The notes beneath the pieces are model-generated. The model saw nothing but the letters and a program-made list of their open reading frames with translations, ran no database searches and was not told the DNA's origin. A DNA stretch of 64,000 nucleotides, from assembly GCF_014137995.1 (NCBI RefSeq), contig NZ_JACGWV010000003.1, forward strand, positions 620,001-684,000, written 5' to 3'. Each line of letters begins with the position of its first letter. The stretch's first letter is position 1. Source of the stretch: Promicromonospora sukumoe (GTDB taxonomy: Bacteria; Actinomycetota; Actinomycetes; Actinomycetales; Cellulomonadaceae). Made by a program: the position numbers and the translations under genes. Shown here piece after piece: positions 24,842 to 35,064 of this stretch.

Positions 24842-26050
24842 GTGAGCCCATACCCGGCAGACACCGTCCAGGCACAAGCGGTGGTCCCCAGCCTCGCCGA
24901 CCTCACCACTCTGCGAGTGGGTGGACCGGCTGCCTCGTACGTGGAGGCCGAGGAAGAGGCCACGATGATCGAGGCGGTGACCGCCGCCGACGACGCCGGC
25001 GTGCCGCTGCTCGTCGTGGGCGGTGGCTCGAACCTGCTGGTGGCCGACGAGGGTTTCGACGGCGTCGTCGTGCGCGACGTCCGGACCGGGATCAGCGTCG
25101 AGTCGGACGACACCTGCGGCGGCGCCGTCGTGAGCGCCCCCGCCGGACAGAACTGGGACGCGCTCGTCGAGCGCGCCGTCGACGAGGGCTGGGTGGGCGT
25201 CGAGTCCCTGTCGGGCATCCCGGGGACGGTCGGCGCGGCCCCCGTGCAGAACATCGGCGCGTACGGCCAGGAGCTCTCGGGCGTGGTCTCGCTGGTCCGC
25301 ACCTGGGACCGCGGCGACCGCAGGGTGCGCACCTTCGCCGTCGGCGAGCTGGGCTTCGGGTACCGCACGTCGCTGCTCAAGAAGTCCATGCACAGCGAGG
25401 GGCGCGAGGGCATCCGGGGCGAGGGCGACCCGCGGGCCCCCTGGTACCCGTCGCCGCGCTACGTGGTGCTCAGCGTCCAGTTCCAGTTCCGGCTCGGCAC
25501 GCTGTCCGCGCCGGTCGGCTACGGGGAGCTGGCCCGCCGCCTCGGCGTCGACGTCGGGCAGCGCGCCCCGATGAAGGACGTCCGCGAGACCGTGCTGGGC
25601 CTGCGCGGCGGCAAGGGCATGCTGCTCGACCGCCCGGGCTTCGCCGGCGAGCCGGACCACGACCGCTGGAACTCGGGCTCGTTCTTCACCAACCCCGTGA
25701 TCCCCGTGGAGCACCTGGAGCACCTGCCTGAGGACGCCCCGCGCTACCCGGTGCGCTCCGCGACGCCGGAGACGACCACCGGCCCGAGCCTCGGCGCCAT
25801 CGACCCGGCCCTGGTCAAGACCAGCGCCGCCTGGCTGATCGAGCACGCCGGCTTCGCCAAGGGCTTCGGCCTGGCGGGGGAGCACAGCCCGGCCCGGCTC
25901 TCGACCAAGCACACGCTGGCGATGACCAACCGCGGCGGCGCCCGCACCGAGGACGTCATCGCGCTGGCCCGCGCGGTGCGCGACGGCGTCCGCGACCGGT
26001 TCGGCGTGACCCTGGTCCCGGAGACCGTCCTGGTGGGCGTCTCCCTCTAG
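24842..26050 (+). CDS. murB: UDP-N-acetylenolpyruvoylglucosamine reductase
   Basis: 402 residues from GTG 24842. MurB reduces UDP-GlcNAc-enolpyruvate to UDP-MurNAc with NADPH and FAD. The FAD domain shows TTLRVGGPAASY at the N-terminus and LVVGGGSNLLVADEGFDG near residue 58; the second block SGIPGTVGAAPVQNIGAYGQE (two parts, around residue 128) and the active-site region RWNSGSFFTNPV near residue 280 are intact. The C-terminal block WLIEHAGFAKGF is complete. Type I MurB with actinobacterial length. Expression is probably from a leaderless transcript. A 22-bp hairpin ends the gene. Confidence 0.95.
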   Translation: MSPYPADTVQAQAVVPSLADLTTLRVGGPAASYVEAEEEATMIEAVTAADDAGVPLLVVGGGSNLLVADEGFDGVVVRDVRTGISVESDDTCGGAVVSAPAGQNWDALVERAVDEGWVGVESLSGIPGTVGAAPVQNIGAYGQELSGVVSLVRTWDRGDRRVRTFAVGELGFGYRTSLLKKSMHSEGREGIRGEGDPRAPWYPSPRYVVLSVQFQFRLGTLSAPVGYGELARRLGVDVGQRAPMKDVRETVLGLRGGKGMLLDRPGFAGEPDHDRWNSGSFFTNPVIPVEHLEHLPEDAPRYPVRSATPETTTGPSLGAIDPALVKTSAAWLIEHAGFAKGFGLAGEHSPARLSTKHTLAMTNRGGARTEDVIALARAVRDGVRDRFGVTLVPETVLVGVSL

Positions 26051-26059
26051 CAATCCCCG

Positions 26060-26107
26060 ACGTGTCAGACGCTCAGGTCCCTCCGGGGACCTGAGCGTCT
26101 GACACGT
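26060..26107. terminator. Bidirectional terminator between murB and the transpeptidase gene
   Basis: Arms 26060-26081 (ACGTGTCAGACGCTCAGGTC...) and 26086-26107 are perfectly complementary over 22 bp with a TCCG loop, between two convergent genes. No U-tract follows. Its sequence is unrelated to the three-copy repeat further left. Confidence 0.85.
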
Positions 26108-26108
26108 T

Positions 26109-27146
26109 CTAGTAGACGACCACCGGCGTGCCCGACGGCGCGCCCCAGGTGTCCCAGATCCAGTCCATCGCGCCGTTCGACACCCGCACGCAGCCGTGCG
26201 ACGCCGGGAACGCCGGCACCGACGCCGAGCCGTGCACCGCGATGCCGCCCGTGAAGAACTTGGGGCGCCACATGTCGCCGAGCTCCAGGCCCGACGCGTA
26301 CATCCGGTTCTCCTCGCGGTACACCGCGAACGACCCGCGCGGCGTGTACGCCGTGTACGTGTTGCCCTTGGCCTCGTACGTCTCCCCGTTGCCGGACGAC
26401 GCGTTGATGACCTTGACGACCTTGCCGTTCTCGACGGCGAGCACGAGCTGCCGGTCGATGTCGATCTCCAGCACCTTGCCCGACGACGTCTGCGGCTTGG
26501 GCACCACGCCCTTGTCCGCCGCGGCCTGCGTGGCGTCGCCGACGACGCCGTCCCGGTACAGGCCCCCGGCCTTCTGCAGCGCGAACACGGCCTGCTGCGT
26601 CTCGCCGCCGTAGGACTTGTCGACGGAGCTCACGAAGTAGCCGAGGTCCTGCAGCCGCTGCTGCAGCTTGCCCACGCGGTTGCTGACCTCGCCGTACTCG
26701 ATGTTGTCGGGCTCCTCCGGCTCGTCGTCCTTCGAGCCCTTGCCCTGGTCGTCCTTGCCGTCCTTGCCGTCCTGCGACTCGCCCTTGTCGCCGTCGCCCT
26801 TACCGTCACCCTTGCCGTCGTCCGCGCCCGAGCCGTCGCCCGCGCCGTCCGACCCGTCGGCGGAGTCGTCGCCCGAACCCTCGCTCGCGCTCTCGGACGG
26901 CGAGGCGCTCAGCCCCGGCTCCTCGGACGGCGCGCTCGCGCTCGGCTCCGGGCTCGGCGAGCCCTCCGGCGTCGCGGACGGGCTCGGTGAGCTCGTCGTC
27001 CGGTCCGCGTCCGCGGGCGGTTCCTGGTCCTCGCCGCACCCGGACAGCAGGGTCGCCGCCAGTGCTACCGCGCCCAGGGTGCCCACCACTCTTCTGCCCA
27101 CGACCGACGTGCCCCCGTGGATCGACCTACCGTGCAGAACCCGCAT
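26109..27146 (-). CDS. Lipoprotein L,D-transpeptidase with peptidoglycan-binding domain
   Basis: 345 residues. The signal peptide ends in lipobox LLSGC (lipidated Cys37). About 110 residues of low-complexity Ser/Pro then Asp/Gly/Lys sequence form a wall-spanning linker. A peptidoglycan_binding_1 domain follows (NRVGKLQQRLQDLGYFV to about residue 220), then the YkuD catalytic domain with SHGCVRVSN, nucleophile Cys319. The enzyme makes 3-3 crosslinks or attaches proteins to peptidoglycan outside the cell. GAGGAGGA lies before the ATG. It is convergent with murB; both serve wall synthesis. Confidence 0.93.
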   Translation of the reverse strand: MRVLHGRSIHGGTSVVGRRVVGTLGAVALAATLLSGCGEDQEPPADADRTTSSPSPSATPEGSPSPEPSASAPSEEPGLSASPSESASEGSGDDSADGSDGAGDGSGADDGKGDGKGDGDKGESQDGKDGKDDQGKGSKDDEPEEPDNIEYGEVSNRVGKLQQRLQDLGYFVSSVDKSYGGETQQAVFALQKAGGLYRDGVVGDATQAAADKGVVPKPQTSSGKVLEIDIDRQLVLAVENGKVVKVINASSGNGETYEAKGNTYTAYTPRGSFAVYREENRMYASGLELGDMWRPKFFTGGIAVHGSASVPAFPASHGCVRVSNGAMDWIWDTWGAPSGTPVVVY

Positions 27147-27277
27147 CGTGACTCCTCCTCGACCGCGCCCGCTGGGGTGGCGCGATACCGCACACACGGG
27201 ACGACGCCGTCCCCCCGTGAGTGTCCTGTATCTGTAACCGACGCGCGGCAGACCAGGATGGTTGGGTCGGGCGATCG

Positions 27278-28351
27278 TCACCCAATCGTGACAGTACCGC
27301 CAGCGGAGAGCGCACCGAACGCGTCGGCGGGGTCGGGAGCGGCCAGCCACGCGTCGACGTCGGCCAGCAGGCGGGCCTTCGTGGACGACGACGCCCGGCT
27401 CGCCCGGATCGACGACGCCGCCAGCCGCGAGAGCTCGGCGTCCGTGAACCCGTGCGCCGTCCGCGCGATCTCGTACTGGTCCACGAGCCGCGTCCCGAAC
27501 AGCAGCGGGTCGTCGGCGCCGAGCGCGATCTCGGCGCCCGCGTCCACGAGGGTGCGCAGCGGCACCTCGCTCGCCTCGCCGTACACGCCCAGACCGATGT
27601 TCGAGCCCGGGTTCACCTCCAGCGCCACGCCGCGGTCGACGATCTCCCGCAGCAGGCGCTCGTCCTCGGCCGCCCGGACACCGTGCCCGATCCGGTCCGG
27701 CACCAGCTCGCGCATGACCTCGCTGATGTGGTCGGGGCCCAGCAGCTCGCCGCCGTGCGGCACCGCGGCGAGCCCGGCCCGGCGCGCGATGTCGAACGCG
27801 GGCCCGAACTGGGACGTGTCCCCGCGGCGCTCGTCGTTCGACAGCCCGAAGCCCACGACCTCCCCGACGCCGTCGCCCGCGTACCGGGCGGCGAGCCGGG
27901 CGAGCGTGCGCGCGTCGAGCGGGTGCTTCATGCGGGACGCAGCGATGATCACGCCCACCTCGATCCCGTGCTCCGCGCTCGCGGCCCGGGCGGCGTCGAT
28001 GACGATCTCGACGGCCGGCGTGATGCCGCCGACGAACGGCGCGTACGAGGTGGGGTCCACCTGGATCTCCAGGCGGCCGGAACCCTCGGCGGCGTCGTCG
28101 GCCGCCGCCTCGTGGACCAGGCGGCGCATGTCCGCCTCGGACCGCACGCAGGCCCGGGCGGCGTCGTACAGGCGTTGGAAGCGGAACCACCCGCGCTCGG
28201 TGGGCGGTAGCCGCAGCGGGTCGTTGTCGATGAGCGCCTCCGGGAGCCGGACGCCGTACGCGGCTGCCATGTCGACGAGCGTCGGCACCCGCATGGATCC
28301 GGTGAAGTGCAGGTGGAGGTGCGCCTTGGGGAGAAGTGCGAGGTCGCGCAT
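27278..28351 (-). CDS. add: Adenosine deaminase-like metal hydrolase
   Basis: 357 residues from ATG 28351 (MRDLALLPKAHLHLHFTGSMR); the longer frame to 28408 adds unrelated residues. Zinc ligands: HLHLHF near residues 11-16, the histidine of AAVPHGGEL, and ALGADDPLL, where most adenosine deaminases read NTDDP. GHGVRAAED carries another active-site His. The family deaminates adenosine or adenine to inosine or hypoxanthine. The Gly-Ala in place of Asn-Thr is a small departure, so a related substrate is possible. It is divergent from the kinase gene. Confidence 0.85.
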   Translation of the reverse strand: MRDLALLPKAHLHLHFTGSMRVPTLVDMAAAYGVRLPEALIDNDPLRLPPTERGWFRFQRLYDAARACVRSEADMRRLVHEAAADDAAEGSGRLEIQVDPTSYAPFVGGITPAVEIVIDAARAASAEHGIEVGVIIAASRMKHPLDARTLARLAARYAGDGVGEVVGFGLSNDERRGDTSQFGPAFDIARRAGLAAVPHGGELLGPDHISEVMRELVPDRIGHGVRAAEDERLLREIVDRGVALEVNPGSNIGLGVYGEASEVPLRTLVDAGAEIALGADDPLLFGTRLVDQYEIARTAHGFTDAELSRLAASSIRASRASSSTKARLLADVDAWLAAPDPADAFGALSAGGTVTIG

Positions 28352-28516
28352 CTGCGTAGTGTGGCAAAGCAGTGGTCCGGTGGCAGCCGCGATCGTGATA
28401 CTCCGCACTACTCACACATCCCGCCGTTCATCTTTGGTGTGCGCGCGCTCCGCTACGTATCCTGAGAAGAACATGCCCCAGATAGCCGAAATGACTGATT
28501 TGCTCGATGCGCAACC

Positions 28517-30565
28517 ATGGACACCGGTGAACCAGTGAACGAGAACAACACCACGGGCGAGGCCGACGCAGCTGGCGCAGCTGATGCATCCGACCTCCCG
28601 GTGCACGTCGTCCTCGGCGGCAGGTACGAGCTCGTCGACGTGCTCGGCACTGGGGCAACGTTCACGGTCTACGACGCGCAGCGGATCGCGGTCCCGGAGC
28701 CCGAGCCGGGCGACGAGGACGCTTCGGGCGTCGAGGCCGCGGCTGAGGGCGATGCCGAGGGCGAGGGCGGTACGACGGCGGACGCCGCGGCCGACGGCGC
28801 CGAGCCCGGCGAGGGCGCGGAGTCGGACGCGGACGGCGACGAGGCGAAGTCTGACGCTCAGGCCGAGGGCGCGAAGGCCGGCGACGCGGAGACTGACGGC
28901 GCGGAGAGCGACGGCGACGCCAAGGCTGACGGCGCCGAGCCGGGCGACGGCGACGGCGAGGCGGTCGCGGACGGCGACGCCGAGGCTGCTGCTGACGACG
29001 CGTCCGAGGCCGCGGCCGACATCGACCCCGACGCGACGGCGGAGATCGCCGAGCCCGCGGAGCCCGAGGCCGACCCCTTCGACGGGCCCCTCGTGGTCAA
29101 GGTGCTGCACCCGCACCTGGTGGACGACCAGAACGCGCGGGCCTCGCTCCAGCGCGAGGTGGACGCGTCGGAGCTCGTGACGCACCCGGGCGTCGTGAAG
29201 GTGCTCGACTCCGGCGAGGAGGACGTCGCGGGCGCGAGCGTGCCCTGGACGGTCATGAACCGCGTGCCGGGCGTCTCCCTGTCCGACTACGCAGGTGACA
29301 GCGGGCTGCCCTGGCGGGACGCGCTCGCGATCATCGACGGCCTGCTGGAGGGGCTCGCGGCCGTGCACGCGGCCGGTCTGGTGCACCGCGACATCGCGCC
29401 GCGCAACGTCATGGTCGACCGGCGCCCGGACGGCACGTTCGCCGTCGGCCTGCTGGACCTCGGGCTCACGCGGCCTGCCGGCGGCGAGGGCGACGGCGCC
29501 ACTGTGGCCGGCTCGGTCATCGGCATGTCGCCGGAGCAGGCCCGGGGCAAGCCGCTCGACGCGCGCAGCGACATCTACGCCGTCGGCGCACTCGCCTACT
29601 ACACGCTGACCGGGCACGCCCCGTTCGAGCGGGCGCAGGCCGAGGACGTGCTCCGGGCGCACGTGAACGCCCCGGTGCCCGCGGCCTCCGCCCGGCGCGC
29701 GTCCGTGCCGGCGTCCGTGGACCGCCTCGTGTCCCGGGCCATGGCCAAGGACCCGAACCGCCGGTTCCCGACGGCCGAGTCGATGCGCGAGACCGTCACC
29801 GTCCTGCTCGGCGGCCCCGCGGGGCGCCCCGGGACCAGCGGCGAGACCATGCAGCTCGGCGTGGGCGCGGGCGGCACCGAGGTGATCGACCCGGTCACCG
29901 GTGCTGCCGGCTCCGGCACGATGGTCCTCGGCCAGGCGTCCGACCCCGGCGACCGCACCACGATGGTCGGCGCGGTGGGTGCCGCAGGTGCCGCCGCGGC
30001 GGTCGGCGCCGGCGCGCTCGGCGCGGAGACGGCCGCGGCCTCCGTGCCGCCCCAGGTGCCGCCGCCGGTCGAGCCGCCGGAGGAGAAGCGCAGCTTCTGG
30101 CAGAAGATGACGACCGGCCGCGGCCGCGTGGTCACGATCGTGGTGTTCGCGCTGCTCGTGTTCGGCGGTGCGGGCCTGGTGATCGCCAACCTGATGGGTG
30201 ACAACGGGCCGCAGGGCGTCACGCCGAGCGAGAGCCCGTCCACGAAGGAGCCGACGCGCAAGCCGTCGCAGTCGCCGACGCCGAGCGAGACCGACACGGT
30301 GGCGCCGCCGCCGGAGTTCACGCCGTCGCCGACGCCGTCGCCGACGCCCACCCCCACGCCGACTCCGACGCCCACGCCGACGCCGACCCCCACCCCGACG
30401 CCGAAGCCCACGCCGTCGGACGAGCCGACGGACGAGCCCACCGACGAGCCGACGGACGAGCCGACCGACGAGCCGACGGGCGAGCCGACGCCTCCCGTCG
30501 AGCCGTCGGGCAACCCGACGGGTCAGGCGGAGGGCGGCACCTTGCTTCCCGCGGGTAGCCGCTGA
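28517..30565 (+). CDS. Membrane Ser/Thr protein kinase with a large acidic insertion in the N-lobe
   Basis: 682 residues. The kinase begins with [20 protein letters not shown] (residues 34-53), but the strand with the ATP-binding lysine ([10 protein letters not shown], Lys195) comes about 135 residues later; residues about 58-188 are an Ala/Asp/Glu/Gly-rich low-complexity insertion. The catalytic loop is [10 protein letters not shown] (Asp292), with Ala in place of the usual lysine, and the metal site is DLG (Asp314), so activity is plausible. A Gly/Ala-rich linker leads to one membrane helix (about 537-560), and the outside part is Pro/Thr repeats (TPTP) plus DEPT repeats, without PASTA domains. 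It is divergent from add. Confidence 0.88.
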   Translation: MDTGEPVNENNTTGEADAAGAADASDLPVHVVLGGRYELVDVLGTGATFTVYDAQRIAVPEPEPGDEDASGVEAAAEGDAEGEGGTTADAAADGAEPGEGAESDADGDEAKSDAQAEGAKAGDAETDGAESDGDAKADGAEPGDGDGEAVADGDAEAAADDASEAAADIDPDATAEIAEPAEPEADPFDGPLVVKVLHPHLVDDQNARASLQREVDASELVTHPGVVKVLDSGEEDVAGASVPWTVMNRVPGVSLSDYAGDSGLPWRDALAIIDGLLEGLAAVHAAGLVHRDIAPRNVMVDRRPDGTFAVGLLDLGLTRPAGGEGDGATVAGSVIGMSPEQARGKPLDARSDIYAVGALAYYTLTGHAPFERAQAEDVLRAHVNAPVPAASARRASVPASVDRLVSRAMAKDPNRRFPTAESMRETVTVLLGGPAGRPGTSGETMQLGVGAGGTEVIDPVTGAAGSGTMVLGQASDPGDRTTMVGAVGAAGAAAAVGAGALGAETAAASVPPQVPPPVEPPEEKRSFWQKMTTGRGRVVTIVVFALLVFGGAGLVIANLMGDNGPQGVTPSESPSTKEPTRKPSQSPTPSETDTVAPPPEFTPSPTPSPTPTPTPTPTPTPTPTPTPTPKPTPSDEPTDEPTDEPTDEPTDEPTGEPTPPVEPSGNPTGQAEGGTLLPAGSR

Positions 30566-30571
30566 CGACGT

Positions 30572-30610
30572 GACGGCGGCGCCACGGCACGAGGCCGTGG
30601 CGCCGCCGTC
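30572..30610. terminator. Bidirectional terminator after the kinase gene
   Basis: GACGGCGGCGCCACGGC and GCCGTGGCGCCGCCGTC make a perfect 17-bp stem with loop ACGAG, between the kinase gene and a convergent small gene. Confidence 0.85.
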
Positions 30611-30627
30611 TGCTCACAGCAGAGCGG

Positions 30628-30924
30628 TCACAGTTCCTTGAGGCGCTCCTTCAGGGCCATCGCCGCGCGGGCCCGGAGCATCGGCCCCTCGGCCTCCTCG
30701 TCCGACGCCGCCTCCGCGACCGTCGCCATGTGGGCCGCGAACCGCTCGTCCGCGGCCGCCAGGGTGGCCTCCGGCGCCGACCGGTAGGCCTCGGTGACGT
30801 CGTCCAGCGCGCCGTCGTGGAAGGTCACGCCCATGGTGTCGATCGGCAGCACCATGTCGTAGATCGCCGAGGCGACCGCCGCCTCGACGCGTGCCGTGAT
30901 GTCGAGTTCGTCGGAGTTGTTCAT
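30628..30924 (-). CDS. Small acidic helical protein, unknown
   Basis: 98 residues, largely helical and acidic, with no cysteine, signal peptide or membrane helix. Not recognised. The stretch ITARVEAAVASAIYDMVLPIDTMGVTFHDGALDDVT (in two parts) has a helix-turn-strand pattern; the C-terminus ends in a basic helix (RAAMALKERLKEL). It lies upstream-adjacent to nothing in its direction except the response regulator gene, which it follows on the opposite side by 43 bases, on the same strand. Codon usage is like its neighbours. It could be the last gene of the transporter/two-component operon, but the gap and lack of overlap make that uncertain. Confidence 0.6.
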   Translation of the reverse strand: MNNSDELDITARVEAAVASAIYDMVLPIDTMGVTFHDGALDDVTEAYRSAPEATLAAADERFAAHMATVAEAASDEEAEGPMLRARAAMALKERLKEL

Positions 30925-30967
30925 GCGGGCAACCTACCGGCCGGCACCGGGCGGCGTCCCCGAAAAG

Positions 30968-31579
30968 TCAGGTGATCCAGCCGCGCTCCCGCGCCACCGT
31001 GACCGCCGCCGTCCGGTCCGCGACGCCGAGCTTGGCGAACGCCCGCAGCAGGTGCGTCTTGACCGTCGCCTCGGTGATGGACAGCTCGCGCCCGACCTCC
31101 GCGTTCGACCGGCCTCGCGCCACGAGCGCCAGGACCTCGGCCTCCCGCGCGGAGGGCCGCTCCGCGGCCGTGCGGACCGAGCTGACCAGGCGCGTCGCCA
31201 CGCTCGGCGCCAGCACGGTCTCGCCCCGGGCCGCGGCCCGCACGCCCGCGACGAGCACGGCGCGGGGCGTGTCCTTGAGCAGGTAGCCCGTGGCCCCGGC
31301 CTCGACGGCCCGCAGGATGTCGGCGTCGGTGTCGTAGGTCGTCAGGACCACCACCCGCGGACCCGTGCCGACGATCCCGGCGGTCGCCGCGACGCCGTCG
31401 AGCACGGGCATCCGCAGGTCCATGAGCACGACGTCGGGCCCGAGCTCCGCGGCCAGCGCCACCGCCTCCTGCCCGTCGGCGGCCTCGCCCACGACCTCGA
31501 GGTCGTCCTCGACCGCGAGCATGCCCGCCAGCCCCGACCGCACCACCGGATGGTCGTCCACCACCAGCACCCGGATCAT
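30968..31579 (-). CDS. NarL/LuxR family response regulator
   Basis: 203 residues. Receiver domain with the acidic pair in VLVVDDHPVVRSGL, phospho-acceptor Asp in DVVLMDLRMPVLDG (about residue 54), Thr in VVVLTTYDTD and Lys in YLLKDTP. The C-terminal LuxR-type helix-turn-helix reads LSAREAEVLALVARGRSNAEVGREL-like (PSAREAEVL... TVKTHLLRAFAKLGV). Its ATG overlaps the histidine kinase stop by four bases. It probably controls the ABC exporter encoded upstream in the same operon. Confidence 0.94.
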   Translation of the reverse strand: MIRVLVVDDHPVVRSGLAGMLAVEDDLEVVGEAADGQEAVALAAELGPDVVLMDLRMPVLDGVAATAGIVGTGPRVVVLTTYDTDADILRAVEAGATGYLLKDTPRAVLVAGVRAAARGETVLAPSVATRLVSSVRTAAERPSAREAEVLALVARGRSNAEVGRELSITEATVKTHLLRAFAKLGVADRTAAVTVARERGWIT

Positions 31580-32880
31580 CCCGCCACCCCCTGTGTCTCG
31601 TCCTCGACCGGCACCCGGGCCCGCAACCTCGTGCCGGTCCCGACCCCGGACTCCACCGACAGCGTGCCACCGACCGACCGCACCCGGTCGCGCATGCCCG
31701 CCAGCCCGAACCCGTCGTCGACGTCCGGGCCGAAGCCCTGCCCGTCGTCGGCGACGGTGAGCGTCACCGCCCCGTCGGCCTGAGCCAGGCGCACGACGAC
31801 GGTCATCGCCCGCGCGTGCCGCCGGACGTTCGTCAGCGCCTCCTGGGCCGCCCGCAGCAGCACGACCTCCGTGGCCGGCGGGAGCGGCCCGACGCCGTCG
31901 GCCTCGAAGCTCACCACCTGCTCCGTCTCCAGGGCGAACCGCTCCGTGAGGCGTCGCAGCGCCTGCGGCAGCGAGGCATCCTGCAGCGCCACAGGGGCGA
32001 AGGCCGCGACCAGCGCCCGGGCCTCGGCCAGGTTGTCGCGGGCCGTGTCCTCGACGAGGCGCAGCCGCTCGCGCACGGCGGCGTCGTGCCCGAGGTCGAG
32101 GGCGGCCGTCGCGGCCTGCGCCTGCATGACCACGCTCGTGAAGCCCTGGGCGAGGGTGTCGTGGATCTCCCGCGCGAGCCGCTCCCGCTCGGCCACGACG
32201 CCTGCCTCGTGGTTGGTCCGCGCCAGCTCCGCCTGGGCGGCCCGCAGCTCGTCGAGCAGGCGGGCGTGCTCCTCGGCGCGCCGCATCGCCAGGTGGAACC
32301 AGAGCCCGAGCGCGACCGCGAACAGGAGCGTCACGAGCATCTGCGGCACCACGCTCAGCACGACGCCCGCGTCGAAGCCGTACGCGGCCACGATGCCGAT
32401 GGTGACGGACACGGTGAGCGCGACGCAGCCGACCACCCCCTGCCGGATCGACTCCAGCAGCATCCACACCTGGGCGAACGCGATGAACATCAGGAACGTC
32501 GCGATGCCGGCCTGCGACACCGCCACACCCGTGCCGAGCACCAGGACCACCAGGTAGGCGACGGCGAGCCGCCGCTCCCTGGTCCGCGCCGCCCGCGCAC
32601 CCCACAGCACGTACGCCACCACGATCGCCGCCAGCGCACCGAGCGCGACCAGGAGCGGCACGCCGCGCGTGCCCTCCACCACCAGGGCGGCGGCGGTCAG
32701 CGCGACGATCACGCCGAACGCCGCGTCCCACCACCGCACCTGCTGCTCCCACACGTCGTTCAGGACGACGGCACGCGCGTCGTCGGCGGGCGGGCCGCCC
32801 GCCGTCCCGGCAACAGTCGCGCCTGTCGTCCCGCCCGTCGTCCCGTCCGTCGTCCCGTCAACCGTCCCGTCAGCCGTCAT
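31576..32880 (-). CDS. Sensor histidine kinase (HisKA_3 type)
   Basis: 434 residues from ATG 32880, which overlaps the end of the permease gene by 11 bases. A repetitive Thr/Gly/Ala N-terminus (DGTVDGTTDGTTGGTTGAT) comes first, then about six membrane helices (residues 60-230), the phospho-acceptor helix LAREIHDTLAQGFTSVVMQ and a HATPase domain (RAAQEALTNVRRHA, DDGQGFGPD, GFGLAGMRDRV). There is no large extracellular domain, so it probably senses within the membrane, like regulators next to drug exporters. Its partner is the overlapping response regulator. Confidence 0.93.
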   Translation of the reverse strand: MTADGTVDGTTDGTTGGTTGATVAGTAGGPPADDARAVVLNDVWEQQVRWWDAAFGVIVALTAAALVVEGTRGVPLLVALGALAAIVVAYVLWGARAARTRERRLAVAYLVVLVLGTGVAVSQAGIATFLMFIAFAQVWMLLESIRQGVVGCVALTVSVTIGIVAAYGFDAGVVLSVVPQMLVTLLFAVALGLWFHLAMRRAEEHARLLDELRAAQAELARTNHEAGVVAERERLAREIHDTLAQGFTSVVMQAQAATAALDLGHDAAVRERLRLVEDTARDNLAEARALVAAFAPVALQDASLPQALRRLTERFALETEQVVSFEADGVGPLPPATEVVLLRAAQEALTNVRRHARAMTVVVRLAQADGAVTLTVADDGQGFGPDVDDGFGLAGMRDRVRSVGGTLSVESGVGTGTRLRARVPVEDETQGVAG

Positions 32881-33738
32881 CGTGCCGCCGCCACCGGAAC
32901 GTCCGGGTGCCGACCACAAGCGCAACCACCAGCCATGCCGCCAGTACAGCAGCCGTCGCACCGTGCTGCCAGGACCCGGCCGGCTCCGCCGTCGCGAACG
33001 CCTCCGGCAGGAACACGGACCGCATGCCCTGCGCGATCCACTTCAGCGGGAAGATCGAGGACAGGTCGAGCATCCAGCCCGGCAGCTGGGTCACCGGGAA
33101 GAACACCCCGGACGTGAACTGCAGCACCAGGAGCGGCGTGACCACGACGGCGCTCGCGGACCGCCCCGAACGCGGCACCGACGAGTAGGCGACGCCGCAC
33201 ACCGCGCCGGCCGCCGTCCCGAGCACGAACACCCAGGCGAACGTGATCCAGCGGCCCGCGTCGTCGGGCAGGGGGACGTCGAACGCGAGCGCGGCCACCG
33301 CGAGCAGCAGGGCGGTCTGCGCGAGCACCGTGACCAGCGACAGGAAGATCTTGCCCAGGAAGTACGACGTCGCGGGCAGGGGAGTGGCCCGCAGCCGCTT
33401 GAGCGTCCCGTCGTCCCGCTCCACGGCGATCGACATGGCGAGCGTCTGGTAGGTCGAGAGCATGACGCCGGTCGCCACCATCCCCGGCAGGAAGTACTGC
33501 GCGAAGCTGACGCTGACGCCCTCCGAGACCGCCGGGTCGTCGTCCCCGAAGACGGTCGAGAAGATCGCCAGCATGATGATCGGGTAGGCGAAGCCGAAGA
33601 CCATCGAGTCGCGCTCGCGGACGAACTGCAGCAGCTCGACGCCGCCGCGCACCAGGCCGAGCCTGATCGTGCCGGGCAGCTTCCGAGCGACGCTCGTCGC
33701 CGTACGGCTCGTCGTGGTCGTCGCGGCAGTCGTGCTCA

Positions 33739-33739
<1 letters not shown>
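32870..33739 (-). CDS. ABC-2 type transporter permease
   Basis: 289 residues with six membrane helices typical of ABC-2 exporters, starting near FGFAYPIIMLAIFSTVFG, followed by SFAQYFLPGMVATGVMLSTYQT and ending FTSGVFFPVTQLPGWM. The signature ERDDGTLKRLRATPLP before helix 3 is the coupling region seen in DrrB-like permeases. The ATG overlaps the ATPase stop by one base (TGATG). With the ATPase it should export a hydrophobic drug, lipid or peptide. Substrate unknown. Confidence 0.92.
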
Positions 33740-34659
<920 letters not shown>

Positions 34660-34775
34660 GTATCGAGCATGCTCCGTGGGGGCCCCGCGGCGGGACGCCC
34701 GTTCGACTGCACCTGGTGTCCGTCGTCCGGTGGACAGGGCCGTCGCACGCCGTGCGACGGGTGGTCCGGAACGAG

Positions 34776-34805
34776 TTCGACCTACGGCGCCCGGTACCGT
34801 ACAGT
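34776..34805 (+). promoter_or_regulatory. Probable tRNA-Trp promoter
   Basis: TTCGAC (34776-34781), an 18-base spacer and TACAGT (34800-34805), about 75 bases before mature tRNA-Trp. It is the best -35/-10 pair in the divergent region 34660-34887, which otherwise contains only a short inverted repeat near 34741-34759. Confidence 0.5.
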
Positions 34806-34887
34806 TGTGCCTCGGTGATCGATGCTCACCTGATGTGGCGTGCCTCTCCAGGGCCCGCGACATTGCACGACCAGGCATCGGACACAA

Positions 34888-34963
34888 AGGGTAGTGGCGC
34901 AATTGGTAGCGCAGCGGTCTCCAAAACCGCAGGTTGCAGGTTCGAGTCCTGTCTACCCTGCCA
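34888..34963 (+). tRNA. tRNA-Trp (CCA) with encoded CCA end
   Basis: Acceptor arms AGGGTAG and CTACCCT pair perfectly; the anticodon is CCA within TCTCCAAAA. Discriminator G is followed by a genomic CCA, unlike the three other tRNAs in the window. tRNA-Trp ahead of secE is the usual actinobacterial order. Confidence 0.96.
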
Positions 34964-35064
34964 GCGTGAACCCCAGCGGGGCCGCGCGCAGCGGGCCCAC
35001 GTGAGTGGACCTGGAACGGCAGTCCGCGCCGCCCGGCGCGCCGGGCCACAGGAGTGGGGTAGCA

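Noticed and set aside
30318..30520. CRISPR-like repetition in the kinase tail
   Set aside because: The repeats are 6-12 bases, in frame and encode Thr-Pro and Asp-Glu-Pro-Thr units with no unique spacers. No CRISPR array or cas gene is present in the window.
34741..34759. Inverted repeat CGTCGCACG/CGTGCGACG
   Set aside because: The loop is a single base and the element lies away from a clear promoter; it may be chance in GC-rich DNA.
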